From: an uncultured Methylobacter sp.
GTDB taxonomy: Bacteria; Pseudomonadota; Gammaproteobacteria; Methylococcales; Methylomonadaceae
DNA length: 51,185 nt
Direction of reading: 5' to 3'
Assembly: GCA_903832775.1 (NCBI GenBank)
Contig: CAILCX010000210.1
Coordinates: forward strand, 1 to 51,185
The notes under the pieces are model-generated. The model worked only from the letters and a program-made list of their open reading frames with translations, searched no databases and was not told the origin of the DNA. The translations under genes were made by a program, and so were the position numbers. Position 1 is the first letter of the stretch. The number at the start of each line of letters is the position of its first letter. Below, piece by piece: positions 1 through 8,415 of the stretch.

Positions 1-3000
1 CGGCTCAGGCTCGGCAAGTACCAACGGTGTTGAGTTTACTGTATCCATCAGGACTTTATGCGCTAACTCGACATCCGAGCCGTAAGCGATGCCAACAGGA
101 ATCACTACGCGGGTTATAGGATCACTTAAGGTCCAGTTGACCAATTGACTGGTAATGAATGTTTTATTGGGCACTACCACTTCTTTTTTATCCCAATCTA
201 TTAATGTCGTGGCTCGCATGTGAATTCGACTGACTTTACCTGTGATACTGCCGATAGTTACGGTATCGCCTACCCTGATTGGACGTTCAAAAAGCAAAAT
301 GATACCAGAAACCATGTTGGCAAAAATTTCCTGTAAACCAAAGCCCAAACCCACACTGAGTGCCGCCACCAACCATTGTACCTGAGACCAACTGCCGCCT
401 AACTCGTTTGCAACACTTATAAAGCCTATCGAAAATAAAACATATTTGGCTAACTGATTAACTGCATACCGACCACCGGCCTCTATGGATAATCGCCTGA
501 ACACCAGTAACTCCATCAGACCGGAAAAATTCCTCACCGAGACCACAGCAATAAAAACATACAAGCCGGCCAATAAAAAATTAGTCATGGTTATCGGCTG
601 CATGCTTTCCTGATTATCAATATTAACCAGATGCTTCCACAGTACAATATGATCGAGAAATGAAAAGGCTGGCAAAATATTTTTCCAGGTCGCCCAAAAC
701 CCGATAACCAAGGTAAAACCAATGAAAAGATTGAGTAGCTTTATGGTTTGCGCGTTTATTTTAGGTATATCGATTTGCTGTTGATCAAGGGGTAACGCGG
801 GATCTTCAGAACCTGCCAAATGTTTTTCGGAAATCTCAGCCAATTTAAGCTTTTGCAACGCATTGCTCATTGCCAGTTGCCGATTAACTAGTGTTAACCA
901 GCGAAATACGAGCTCATGCAAAATAATGGTCGAAAAAATCAGTCGTAAAGTAATGACAAGTTTTTGCTGTAACTCTAAAGCACTTAAATAATAACCAGCG
1001 ACAGCGAACCCTATAATCACCAACGGTATTGTGATGGCTGAAAAATACCAGACATAGCGAAGTCTGGATAACCAGCCAAAAGAGTTCTTATGGATATAAC
1101 TTTTTAATAAACCACTGGAGGGTTTTAAAACCCGTACCGCAAACAACGCCATTGCCAACATGATTGTAATGAGCGCTAATCGTCCAAGACTATCGCTGTG
1201 AGCCGAAAATTTTGAGGCACTTGTTGCGCTAATAATGAAAATGCAAGGTATGACAATAAAACGTATCCACTCAATCTGCTTACGCAACAAATTGACAGAA
1301 GTCTTTTGCCATTGAAAATGTTTACGCGCCAAACCATTCACAGCAAACATACGATAAAAAAACTGAAGGAAGAAAAGCGGTGGCGCTGCGCCTTGTAAAC
1401 CTTGCCCCATCGCCTTGGTAAAGTCTGCAATCTGGTTGCCATCACTCAAAAACCAGCCCACATAGTAAAACAATAACGGCAACGGTAAAACCAGCAATAT
1501 ATTGTAGGTAAGTGCTTTTATAGTGAAATAAAAATTATCCGTTTTACCGAATATCGCTGCTAACTGTTGTTTTGCCCAAGTTCTACTTAGTTGCAAAGCA
1601 ACCAAACCAACCAGAGCAATTAAAGTTAAAAACAAGTGATGAAACAACAACTTGACTGCATCCTTTAGCACATCGATCCAGTTAAATGGAGACAATATCC
1701 ATTGAGTAGAATGATACAAATCGGCTATATAATTCAAATTAATCGGCTCAGAACTGGGCACCCACAACAATCGTTCGTCCAGATAAATGGCAAATTTTAC
1801 TGACTGATCGCTCATATGTTGCCTTGCGAAATCAAGGTCACCCAAGCTACGAAGATAAGTTGTGTAAGCGACGGACAATTTATTCAATAATTCTTTCTGA
1901 TTATTAAGCAACACCCGTAATTCAGCCTGTATCATCATTCGCTGCTCTAAAGGCAAAGATTGATCAACCTGATTCATCAATTTCTTTAGATCTGCATCCA
2001 CATCAACGAGTTGTTTTAACTGATCTTCAATCTTAAATTGGGCCAGACTTATAACCGCCGTTTCTTCCTGTATGGCCTGGGATTGCTCCTTAAAGTCATC
2101 CTGATTTGATAAATTACGTCGTTCTTCACGGAGGATTTTTCCCAATGCAGGACTCAAACTGGCAAGACTGATTTTTTTGTCAGCACTTTTAAAATCGCTC
2201 TCGATTTTAGTGGTTTGAGCGTCGTCACTCGCTTTTTGCTCACTGTTTTGTTCTATTTTGGTCGTTATGTCTTGTAAATCACGACTGTACTGAATATTCT
2301 CTCTGGTACTTTGCTGGATCAGTAAATGTTTACCAAAAATCGCTTTTTCTGCCTGACTTAGCGCATCCTGCATTTGCTTGGCTTCTTGCTGTCTCAGGTC
2401 AAAAATAAGATTTTCGATAGTCGCTACAACTGGATTTAATGCCACTTTCTGACTATCTAATAACTGAAATTGAGCCTTCAGTAAATCGACCCTGGCCGGA
2501 TTGCTTATTGCCTCAGCATCAAGCATTTTTATCTCAGCAGCACGAGAGATAATCAAGGTTTTCAACTGCATCTGTCTGGCTTCTACTTCCAGCTTTACTT
2601 CAGCTTTGCTTATAGGAACTCCCAATTTCTTTTGAGCCGCCTCAAGCTCCTGTTGTGCGACTAACATTTCTTCACGAATCTGTTGCGGCCGACCATTTTG
2701 CAAGGTCAACTCAGTTTCTACTTTATTTATTTGTTCATCCAGGGTGCTAATTTTCCCTTTTTCAAGAATAAGCCGCTGTTCGAGTTCTTCAACCGGAATT
2801 CGACCAAATTCTTCCGGTTTCTGCTTGGCCACTTTCAGCAGTGCTTGTTCAAGATCTTTTTGTAACTTTTTGCTTTGCTCAGACGCTTGCTTGATAGTCA
2901 ATTTAAAATCGGCTGTCTGTATTTTAAATTTTTCGATATTTGCTAAATTATCTTCAGTCGCCTGATATATTGCCAACAACCTTGATTTTGTTGCTTCATC

Positions 3001-3198
3001 AATACCTTCTCGGGTATTAACAGCTTCTATTTTTGACTTTAAATAATCCTTATTAATTTCAAATGTTGTGTTTTTTTGCTTTGTATCCAATGCATTGCTT
3101 TTGGCCCAAACCCCAATCGGGGCCAGCATTAAAATACATAATAAAAAAAGAAAAGGTAGACGCTTTTGTTGAGTTGCAGGTAACTTAATAATTTTCAT
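1..3198 (-). CDS. MscK/MscM-type large mechanosensitive channel (C terminus cut by window edge)
   Basis: Large inner-membrane channel expected to open under membrane tension during osmotic downshock. Translating the minus strand from the ATG at 3198 gives 1066 codons that remain open at base 1. The order is a signal peptide (about residues 1-32, ending GVWAKS), a long periplasmic coiled-coil region rich in Gln, Glu, Lys and Leu (about 60-470), many membrane segments (about 480-900), and the MscS pore and beta domain from about residue 930. That last part includes GLGFGLQEIFANMVSG and the following FERPIRVGDTV and VVVPNKTF motifs. E. coli MscK and YjeP are about 1100 residues, so only a short tail is missing. 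It lies about 105 bp behind the Lon-like protease on the same strand and may be cotranscribed. I see no strong ribosome site. Family call is firm; MscK versus MscM is not decided. Confidence 0.9.
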   Translation of the reverse strand, partial: MKIIKLPATQQKRLPFLFLLCILMLAPIGVWAKSNALDTKQKNTTFEINKDYLKSKIEAVNTREGIDEATKSRLLAIYQATEDNLANIEKFKIQTADFKLTIKQASEQSKKLQKDLEQALLKVAKQKPEEFGRIPVEELEQRLILEKGKISTLDEQINKVETELTLQNGRPQQIREEMLVAQQELEAAQKKLGVPISKAEVKLEVEARQMQLKTLIISRAAEIKMLDAEAISNPARVDLLKAQFQLLDSQKVALNPVVATIENLIFDLRQQEAKQMQDALSQAEKAIFGKHLLIQQSTRENIQYSRDLQDITTKIEQNSEQKASDDAQTTKIESDFKSADKKISLASLSPALGKILREERRNLSNQDDFKEQSQAIQEETAVISLAQFKIEDQLKQLVDVDADLKKLMNQVDQSLPLEQRMMIQAELRVLLNNQKELLNKLSVAYTTYLRSLGDLDFARQHMSDQSVKFAIYLDERLLWVPSSEPINLNYIADLYHSTQWILSPFNWIDVLKDAVKLLFHHLFLTLIALVGLVALQLSRTWAKQQLAAIFGKTDNFYFTIKALTYNILLVLPLPLLFYYVGWFLSDGNQIADFTKAMGQGLQGAAPPLFFLQFFYRMFAVNGLARKHFQWQKTSVNLLRKQIEWIRFIVIPCIFIISATSASKFSAHSDSLGRLALITIMLAMALFAVRVLKPSSGLLKSYIHKNSFGWLSRLRYVWYFSAITIPLVIIGFAVAGYYLSALELQQKLVITLRLIFSTIILHELVFRWLTLVNRQLAMSNALQKLKLAEISEKHLAGSEDPALPLDQQQIDIPKINAQTIKLLNLFIGFTLVIGFWATWKNILPAFSFLDHIVLWKHLVNIDNQESMQPITMTNFLLAGLYVFIAVVSVRNFSGLMELLVFRRLSIEAGGRYAVNQLAKYVLFSIGFISVANELGGSWSQVQWLVAALSVGLGFGLQEIFANMVSGIILLFERPIRVGDTVTIGSITGKVSRIHMRATTLIDWDKKEVVVPNKTFITSQLVNWTLSDPITRVVIPVGIAYGSDVELAHKVLMDTVNSTPLVLAEPEP

Positions 3199-3304
3199 AA
3201 ACTATGTCGAGAATAACTCCTAAGGTATATGGAGTCATATTGTAAACCAGTTAATTAAACCTGAGCTTAATCTAAAAAAACATTTCTTGAACAGAAGATA
3301 ACTA

Positions 3305-5698
3305 TTAGTTCCCCGACTCACGATTAAATCCTTTTTTAATCTGGGTGAACTGTAATAACTGGGCTTCAACCTGACCGTTAAATGATTCCGGTTGATAAAT
3401 ACCTTGTTCGTTCCTGGTGCCCGCTTCAATTCCGAATATTAACTCCAACGCTTCATCTATAGTGGTTACCGCATAAATAGAAAATTGACCGGATTGCGCA
3501 GCACGCACCACGTCCCATCGTAGCATTAGGTTTTTAATGTTAGTCACTGGAATAATAACGCCCTGTGTCCCACTTAAGCCTTTTTTAACGCATATATCAA
3601 AAAATCCTTCAATTTTTTCATTAACTCCCCCTATCGGCTGAACATTCCCTAATTGATTGATAGACCCAGTAATAGCAAGATCCTGACGTAACGGAATTTG
3701 GGCAATCGACGATAAGATTACACAAAGTTCTGCCAGAGAAGCACTGTCACCTTCAACATGTCCGTAGGATTGTTCAAATACCAGACTGGCGGCAACTGAA
3801 AATGGCGTTTCTCGACAATACCGGGCGGCAATAAAGCTCGATAAAATCAACACGCCTTTTGAATGAATAGCACCACCCAACTCAGTTTCACGTTCTATAT
3901 CAACTACTTTCCCATTACCTAAACGAGTGGTTGCAGTTATTCTTGAAGGTTGTCCAAAGCTGAACTCACCTAACTGTAAAACTGAAAGACCATTGATTTG
4001 GCCAATGACCTTTCCCTCAATATCAATCATGACTGTGCCACGATAAATATGCTCATACAGTTTTTCCCTATGCTTATCTAGCCGATTCGTTTTATGATCA
4101 ATCGCTTGTTGCACATCACTGCTGGCAATATGTTCATGGCTATCCAATTCAGCCCAATAATTTGCTTCGGTTAATAAATCTTTGATACTGCGCAGATGCG
4201 TCAATAATTTTTCTTCATCGCCCGTCATTCTGGCGCTATGCTCTATAACTCTTGCGACTGCATTTGAACTCAGCGGCCTTAATTTCTCTCGTCGGGCAAT
4301 AGTTGCCAATAAACGTGCATAGTCATGATCGTTATTTTCTCTGATTATGGATTCGTCAAAATCAGCGGCAATTTTAAAAAGATCATGAAACTCAGGGTCA
4401 TACTCGCAAAGCAGATAATAAATCAGCGGCTCCCCCATTAAAATAAGCTTCAAATCAATCGGAATGGGCTCCGGTTCCAGTGATGAGTTACTGGTCAAAC
4501 TAAGCGCTCGTTCCAAAGATTCAATTCTTATCTCTCCTGATTGTAGCGTTCTTTTAAGCATATCCCAGGCATAAGGTTGAGATAGCAATTTTCGGGCATC
4601 AATCAACAAATAGCCGCCGTTGGCTTTATGTAATGCGCCAGGTTTTATCATCGTAAAATCGGTAACCAATGACCCCATATAGGCTTGATGATCTATACGC
4701 CCCAGCAGGTTACTGTAATTCGGATGATCCTCATAAATAACCTGAGCTGACTTTTTATTGCTAAAGTCCACCATCAAATTAACGTAATAGCGTTTAAAGG
4801 GGTTGGATTCCTGAGGCAGGTCCATAAACGAAAAAGTTTTTTCACTGCGAGGAAGAAAATCAAGTACATGTTCGATAATATCTTTTTGAACATCATTCAA
4901 ATAAGCAAGAACAGCCCCTTGTTTAACGTATTTTTCGAGCAACTCATCTACTGAATGATTAACTGCCAGTTCAGCAATTTCCCGAATAAGCGCCTGTAAT
5001 TTACGCTTGGTTTCCTTGCGCCAAACAGGAAAGTTTTTAACCAGTTTTGCAAGACGTTCTTGTAAATCATAGATATTTTTTTGGATTTCGTGCTGTTTGT
5101 CTTTATCGAACTTATTAAACTGCTCCGGACTTATTACTTCGTCTTTATCATTAGCGGGTGAAAAAGCGTAACCGGTTGGGGTTTCTGTAAGGATAATATG
5201 AGCGTTAATAGCCTCTTCACGTAACTGGCTGAGTTCATTTAATTCTCTTTGTCGTGATTCGCCTTCTATTTCAGCAGTTCTGGAGCGATATTCATCACCG
5301 TCAAATGCTGTAGGTATCGCAATACTTAATTCATCAATCAATTGCTCCATGTCATGCTTGAAGGTTTTGCCTTGCCCGGCCAGAAATTTAATAGCTGTTG
5401 GTTTGGCTGGTTGACTGAAATTATTGACATAACACCAGTCATCACAAACTTTTTGTCGACTCGCTTCGTGTTCAACCAGTTGTTTTACGATTGTTAATTT
5501 ACCGGTTCCAGCTGGCGCCATCGCAAAAATATTGTAGCCATTTTTTTGCATACGAATACCAAACTTAAGCGCTTCCAATGCGCGCTGCTGTCCGACTGCA
5601 ATATCAATATCTTCAAGCTCCTCTGTAGAACTGAACTTTAAAAGTTCAACATTACAAGGTTTATACAACTGAACAGGATCCAACTTTGTATTTTTCAT
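3305..5698 (-). CDS. Lon-like AAA+ serine protease (LonB/YcbZ type)
   Basis: ATP-dependent protease of the Lon-related family that includes E. coli YcbZ (LonH), 797 residues. The P-loop APAGTGKLT lies at residues 61-69. The C-terminal domain carries the Lon Ser-Lys dyad: Ser652 in EGDSASLAELC and Lys695 in GGVNEKIEGFF. Their spacing of 43 residues is the same as in classical Lon. The middle, about residues 130-260, is helical and charged, as in the family's inserted substrate domain. The start ATG at 5698 has GCAGGG about 8 bases upstream. The P-loop ends in GKL rather than GKT/S, which is unusual but keeps the lysine. Substrates are not predictable from context. The mechanosensitive channel gene follows on the same strand. 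Confidence 0.93.
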   Translation of the reverse strand: MKNTKLDPVQLYKPCNVELLKFSSTEELEDIDIAVGQQRALEALKFGIRMQKNGYNIFAMAPAGTGKLTIVKQLVEHEASRQKVCDDWCYVNNFSQPAKPTAIKFLAGQGKTFKHDMEQLIDELSIAIPTAFDGDEYRSRTAEIEGESRQRELNELSQLREEAINAHIILTETPTGYAFSPANDKDEVISPEQFNKFDKDKQHEIQKNIYDLQERLAKLVKNFPVWRKETKRKLQALIREIAELAVNHSVDELLEKYVKQGAVLAYLNDVQKDIIEHVLDFLPRSEKTFSFMDLPQESNPFKRYYVNLMVDFSNKKSAQVIYEDHPNYSNLLGRIDHQAYMGSLVTDFTMIKPGALHKANGGYLLIDARKLLSQPYAWDMLKRTLQSGEIRIESLERALSLTSNSSLEPEPIPIDLKLILMGEPLIYYLLCEYDPEFHDLFKIAADFDESIIRENNDHDYARLLATIARREKLRPLSSNAVARVIEHSARMTGDEEKLLTHLRSIKDLLTEANYWAELDSHEHIASSDVQQAIDHKTNRLDKHREKLYEHIYRGTVMIDIEGKVIGQINGLSVLQLGEFSFGQPSRITATTRLGNGKVVDIERETELGGAIHSKGVLILSSFIAARYCRETPFSVAASLVFEQSYGHVEGDSASLAELCVILSSIAQIPLRQDLAITGSINQLGNVQPIGGVNEKIEGFFDICVKKGLSGTQGVIIPVTNIKNLMLRWDVVRAAQSGQFSIYAVTTIDEALELIFGIEAGTRNEQGIYQPESFNGQVEAQLLQFTQIKKGFNRESGN

Positions 5699-6027
5699 TA
5701 TTTATACCCTGCAGGCAAAAATTGACTTATCAAACAGTTCCTCGTCGAATGACAAGAAGGATTGGTTAAAATCTGATCTCTAGAATACATGATTCATGAA
5801 AAACACGAAAGGCACGAAAAATGGTTTACTTGCTGTCATAAATCGAGATAACTATAGTTTAAAAGCTATTTCATTTGAGGGTGATTGGGAAGTATGTATA
5901 ATTCAAACAAGGCCAAACATTTATCATCACTTTACAATCATTGATTTGTTTCATTGAACTTGGTTGCTAGCCTATTTTTATCGTTAAAGCTTTAGAATAT
6001 CAATTATTATTTATTAGGGGGATTTAT
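5699..6027. other. Intergenic region with divergent upstream sequences
   Basis: This 329-base gap separates the leftward protease gene from the rightward OmpA-domain gene, so it must hold at least one promoter for each. I see no ORF worth calling. A short imperfect direct repeat (ACACGAAAGGC followed by ACGAAAAA) lies near 5799-5820. The last 20 bases hold a strong purine-rich ribosome site (AGGGGG) for the OmpA-domain gene. No promoter could be assigned with confidence. Confidence 0.5.
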
Positions 6028-6642
6028 ATGAAAAAACAACTGCTATTTTGTCTTCTTGGCGGAATTGGGCTAAGTCAAATCACTCTTGCCGATGAAATTA
6101 ATTTTGGCAAGAAAACACCCTCAGCGTCTCAAGTCATTGAAGCGCTAACCCCAGGCAAATCAAATCCTGATGTTAGCCCGGAAGATTCTGATTATGAAGG
6201 GGATATAAAACATGGCGCGAAAACCCGTTCCATAGACATGAGTGGACTAAAGGCTACACCGAAATCAAGCACGCCAAAAACGCTCCTGAAAGCAGCAACT
6301 GAAACCGCTTTATCAATGGAAATTGTTTTTGGTTATAACTCGGCAGAACTGACTAACGAAGCAAAAGAGCAGCTTAAACCTGTCGGTGAAGCCTTGGCAT
6401 CAGGAAAATTATCTAATCTGGGATTTGTCGTCGAAGGTCATACCGATGCAGTGGGCGGCCAATCATACAACAAAACGCTTTCTGAACAACGCGCGGCTTC
6501 CGTAAAATATTTTTTGGTTAACAGCTTTAATATTAATTCTTCTGCTATCCAAATTGTTGGCAAAGGCAAAAGCGATTTGCTCGATCCCTCGCATCCAGAC
6601 AGTGAAGTCAATCGTCGTGTTCGCATAATTTCCAGAAAATAG
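6028..6642 (+). CDS. OmpA-domain peptidoglycan-associated periplasmic protein
   Basis: 204 residues. A signal peptide of about 21 residues ends at TLA before DEINFG, with no lipobox cysteine, so a soluble periplasmic or loosely outer-membrane-associated protein is expected. Residues about 95-204 form an OmpA C-terminal peptidoglycan-binding domain: a start near MEIVFGYNSAELT, the core VEGHTDAVGGQSYN, the LSEQRAASVKYFL helix and the terminal NRRVRI motif. The segment between (about 25-95) is polar and looks unstructured. AGGGGG sits 8 bases before the ATG. The kinase gene follows 104 bases downstream on the same strand, with a weak hairpin between. OmpA-domain proteins and Ser/Thr kinases occur together in several envelope-signalling loci, but nothing else here identifies such a system. 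Confidence 0.88.
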   Translation: MKKQLLFCLLGGIGLSQITLADEINFGKKTPSASQVIEALTPGKSNPDVSPEDSDYEGDIKHGAKTRSIDMSGLKATPKSSTPKTLLKAATETALSMEIVFGYNSAELTNEAKEQLKPVGEALASGKLSNLGFVVEGHTDAVGGQSYNKTLSEQRAASVKYFLVNSFNINSSAIQIVGKGKSDLLDPSHPDSEVNRRVRIISRK

Positions 6643-6659
6643 ATCTATACCATTATTCT

Positions 6660-6688
6660 AAAAGCCAAATAAATCAATCCGGGCTTTT
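6660..6688 (+). terminator. Weak stem-loop after the OmpA-domain gene
   Basis: AAAAGCC at 6660-6666 pairs with GGCTTTT at 6682-6688 across a 15-base loop. The right arm ends in four T residues, so it could act as a weak intrinsic terminator or partial attenuator ahead of the kinase gene. A 7-bp stem alone is not convincing. Confidence 0.35.
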
Positions 6689-6746
6689 GAATAGTGAATA
6701 GGCAACAATATTTTGTCAAAGTTAATCTTTAAGGCTTGATTCTGTT

Positions 6747-8387
6747 ATGCTTGAAAACTTGCACTCCCAGTCCAATGACACCGATGAAACAAGAATAATG
6801 TCGAATGAATCAAGTAGTGACCTAATCCATAACCCTCTATTCACGGCTACTGACTCCTCCGGGAACACCAACGAAGAAGCTACACGCCTGATGACCAGTT
6901 ATTCAGAATCAGGTACGCCAACTGACCTTCACTTGGAAATTGGAAGTATTGTTAAAAATACTTATGAACTGGTCACCGTATTAGGTGAAGGCGGAATGGG
7001 AACCGTTTTTAAAGCCTTGAATAAAGTTTGGGAAGAAGTAGAAGCCCGCGATCCTTACGTAGCTATCAAAGTATTAAAGCCTGAATTATCTGCCAACAAA
7101 CAACTGGTCCGGTCTCTATACAGCGATTTTGACAGAACCAAAATGCTGGCAAATTGCCCGAACATTATCAAGGTTCACGGTTTTGACAGAGATGGTCCAC
7201 ATGTCTACATGACTATGGAATATCTGACCGGGCAAACGCTGGGCGACTATCTCAACCGTACCCCACTGAGCCTCACTCAAGCCTGGTTCATCATTGAAGG
7301 CATAGGTAATGCTCTGGCTTACGCCCATGCCAACAACATCGTCCACCGTGACATTAAACCGGGCAATATTATCATCACCGAAGAAGGTATCGTTAAAGTG
7401 CTGGATTTTGGCATTGCGTCCAAAATCAATGAAAATGAAGGTGATGAAACCAAATTTGGCGGCCATGAGCTGGGGGCTTTAACAATCGCTTATGCGGCTC
7501 CAGAAATGCAAAGGGATTTCCCTCCTGATGCTCGTGATGATATTTATGCCTTCGCCTGTGTGATATACGAAATTCTGACTGGTAAACAATTTTACAAACA
7601 AAAGATTCACAAAGCCGCGCCTATACCTGGTTTAAATAATCGGCAGATGGAAATTTTAAACAAATCACTGGCTTTTGAAAGAGACCTGCGTACCGGCAGT
7701 ATTAATGAATTACTGGAAAAATTGCGCCCCGTTAAAACTCCCTGGGCAAAATATCTCAGCATCAGTGGCGGCGTGTTCGTCATTATCGGACTGGTACTCT
7801 GGAAACTATTGGCAACAGCCCCAGAACCAACCCAACCTGTCGAACCGCAAGCAACCTCAAAATCACCCGTTGTAACAAATCCTGTCGCCCAAATTACAAC
7901 ACCGGCTCCGGTTGCTACGCCCATTCAAAACCAAGAACCTGTTCACCAACAAGAGCCGCTTCCTGAACCAGCACCAATTAGAGAAGAGCTTACTTTTAAC
8001 TCAACCAGTTCTGACGGCATTGTTCACTTACAAACATCAAAACCGGATTATAAAAATGGCGAGCCTTTCCAGTTAAATTTTTCCCTTACTGAACCACGTT
8101 ATGTTCGTGTTATTGATCGCGATACCAAGGGTGAAGTAACGACCTTACGGCCTAATCCGCGTCAACCGGACAAGTTATTACCTGCCAATAAAGAACAGGT
8201 ATTTCCACCCACTGGCGTTGAAACTCCAATCCAGGGTCCCTCTGGTGACGGCAGGGTTACCATCGTAACAAGCACAGAACCTTTTCCTAAAAACCTGAAA
8301 ATACTTGATAACGATGGCAGTGTTTCAGATCAAGTACAAAGCGGCACTTATTCCTGGACACAAATCAGATATACCTTACATCGGTAA
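6747..8387 (+). CDS. Membrane Ser/Thr protein kinase with C-terminal DUF4384-like domain
   Basis: 546-residue Hanks-type kinase. The glycine loop GEGGMGTVF is at 80-88, the ATP-binding lysine is Lys108 (VAIKVL), the catalytic loop HRDIKPGN is at 200-207 (Asp202, Asn207), and DFG is at 220-222, so all catalytic residues are present. A single membrane helix (about 336-355) is followed by a Pro/Gln-rich linker (358-405). The external domain (about 410-546) resembles DUF4384, with a YVRVIDRDTKGEVTTL core and a GDGRVTI segment near the end. That domain is found on bacterial kinases and some envelope proteins. The kinase should face the cytoplasm and the DUF4384 part the periplasm. The start is uncertain: ATG 6747 or ATG 6798, neither with a good ribosome site. 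The OmpA-domain gene upstream may share its job. Confidence 0.9.
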   Translation: MLENLHSQSNDTDETRIMSNESSSDLIHNPLFTATDSSGNTNEEATRLMTSYSESGTPTDLHLEIGSIVKNTYELVTVLGEGGMGTVFKALNKVWEEVEARDPYVAIKVLKPELSANKQLVRSLYSDFDRTKMLANCPNIIKVHGFDRDGPHVYMTMEYLTGQTLGDYLNRTPLSLTQAWFIIEGIGNALAYAHANNIVHRDIKPGNIIITEEGIVKVLDFGIASKINENEGDETKFGGHELGALTIAYAAPEMQRDFPPDARDDIYAFACVIYEILTGKQFYKQKIHKAAPIPGLNNRQMEILNKSLAFERDLRTGSINELLEKLRPVKTPWAKYLSISGGVFVIIGLVLWKLLATAPEPTQPVEPQATSKSPVVTNPVAQITTPAPVATPIQNQEPVHQQEPLPEPAPIREELTFNSTSSDGIVHLQTSKPDYKNGEPFQLNFSLTEPRYVRVIDRDTKGEVTTLRPNPRQPDKLLPANKEQVFPPTGVETPIQGPSGDGRVTIVTSTEPFPKNLKILDNDGSVSDQVQSGTYSWTQIRYTLHR

Positions 8388-8415
8388 TAACAGAATTCAG
8401 AAAACAGCTGATTAA

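Noticed and set aside
2683-2965. Two short plus-strand ORFs
   Set aside because: They lie wholly opposite the mechanosensitive channel gene, which has a clear family match in its frame.
3216-3235. ACTCC/GGAGT inverted repeat upstream of the channel gene
   Set aside because: A 5-bp stem with a 10-base loop occurs easily by chance.
5799-5820. Direct repeat resembling a CRISPR or tandem array
   Set aside because: Only about two imperfect copies; no spacer structure and no cas genes.
7116-7466. 116-residue minus-strand ORF
   Set aside because: It is antisense to the kinase catalytic domain, with no ribosome site or family signature.
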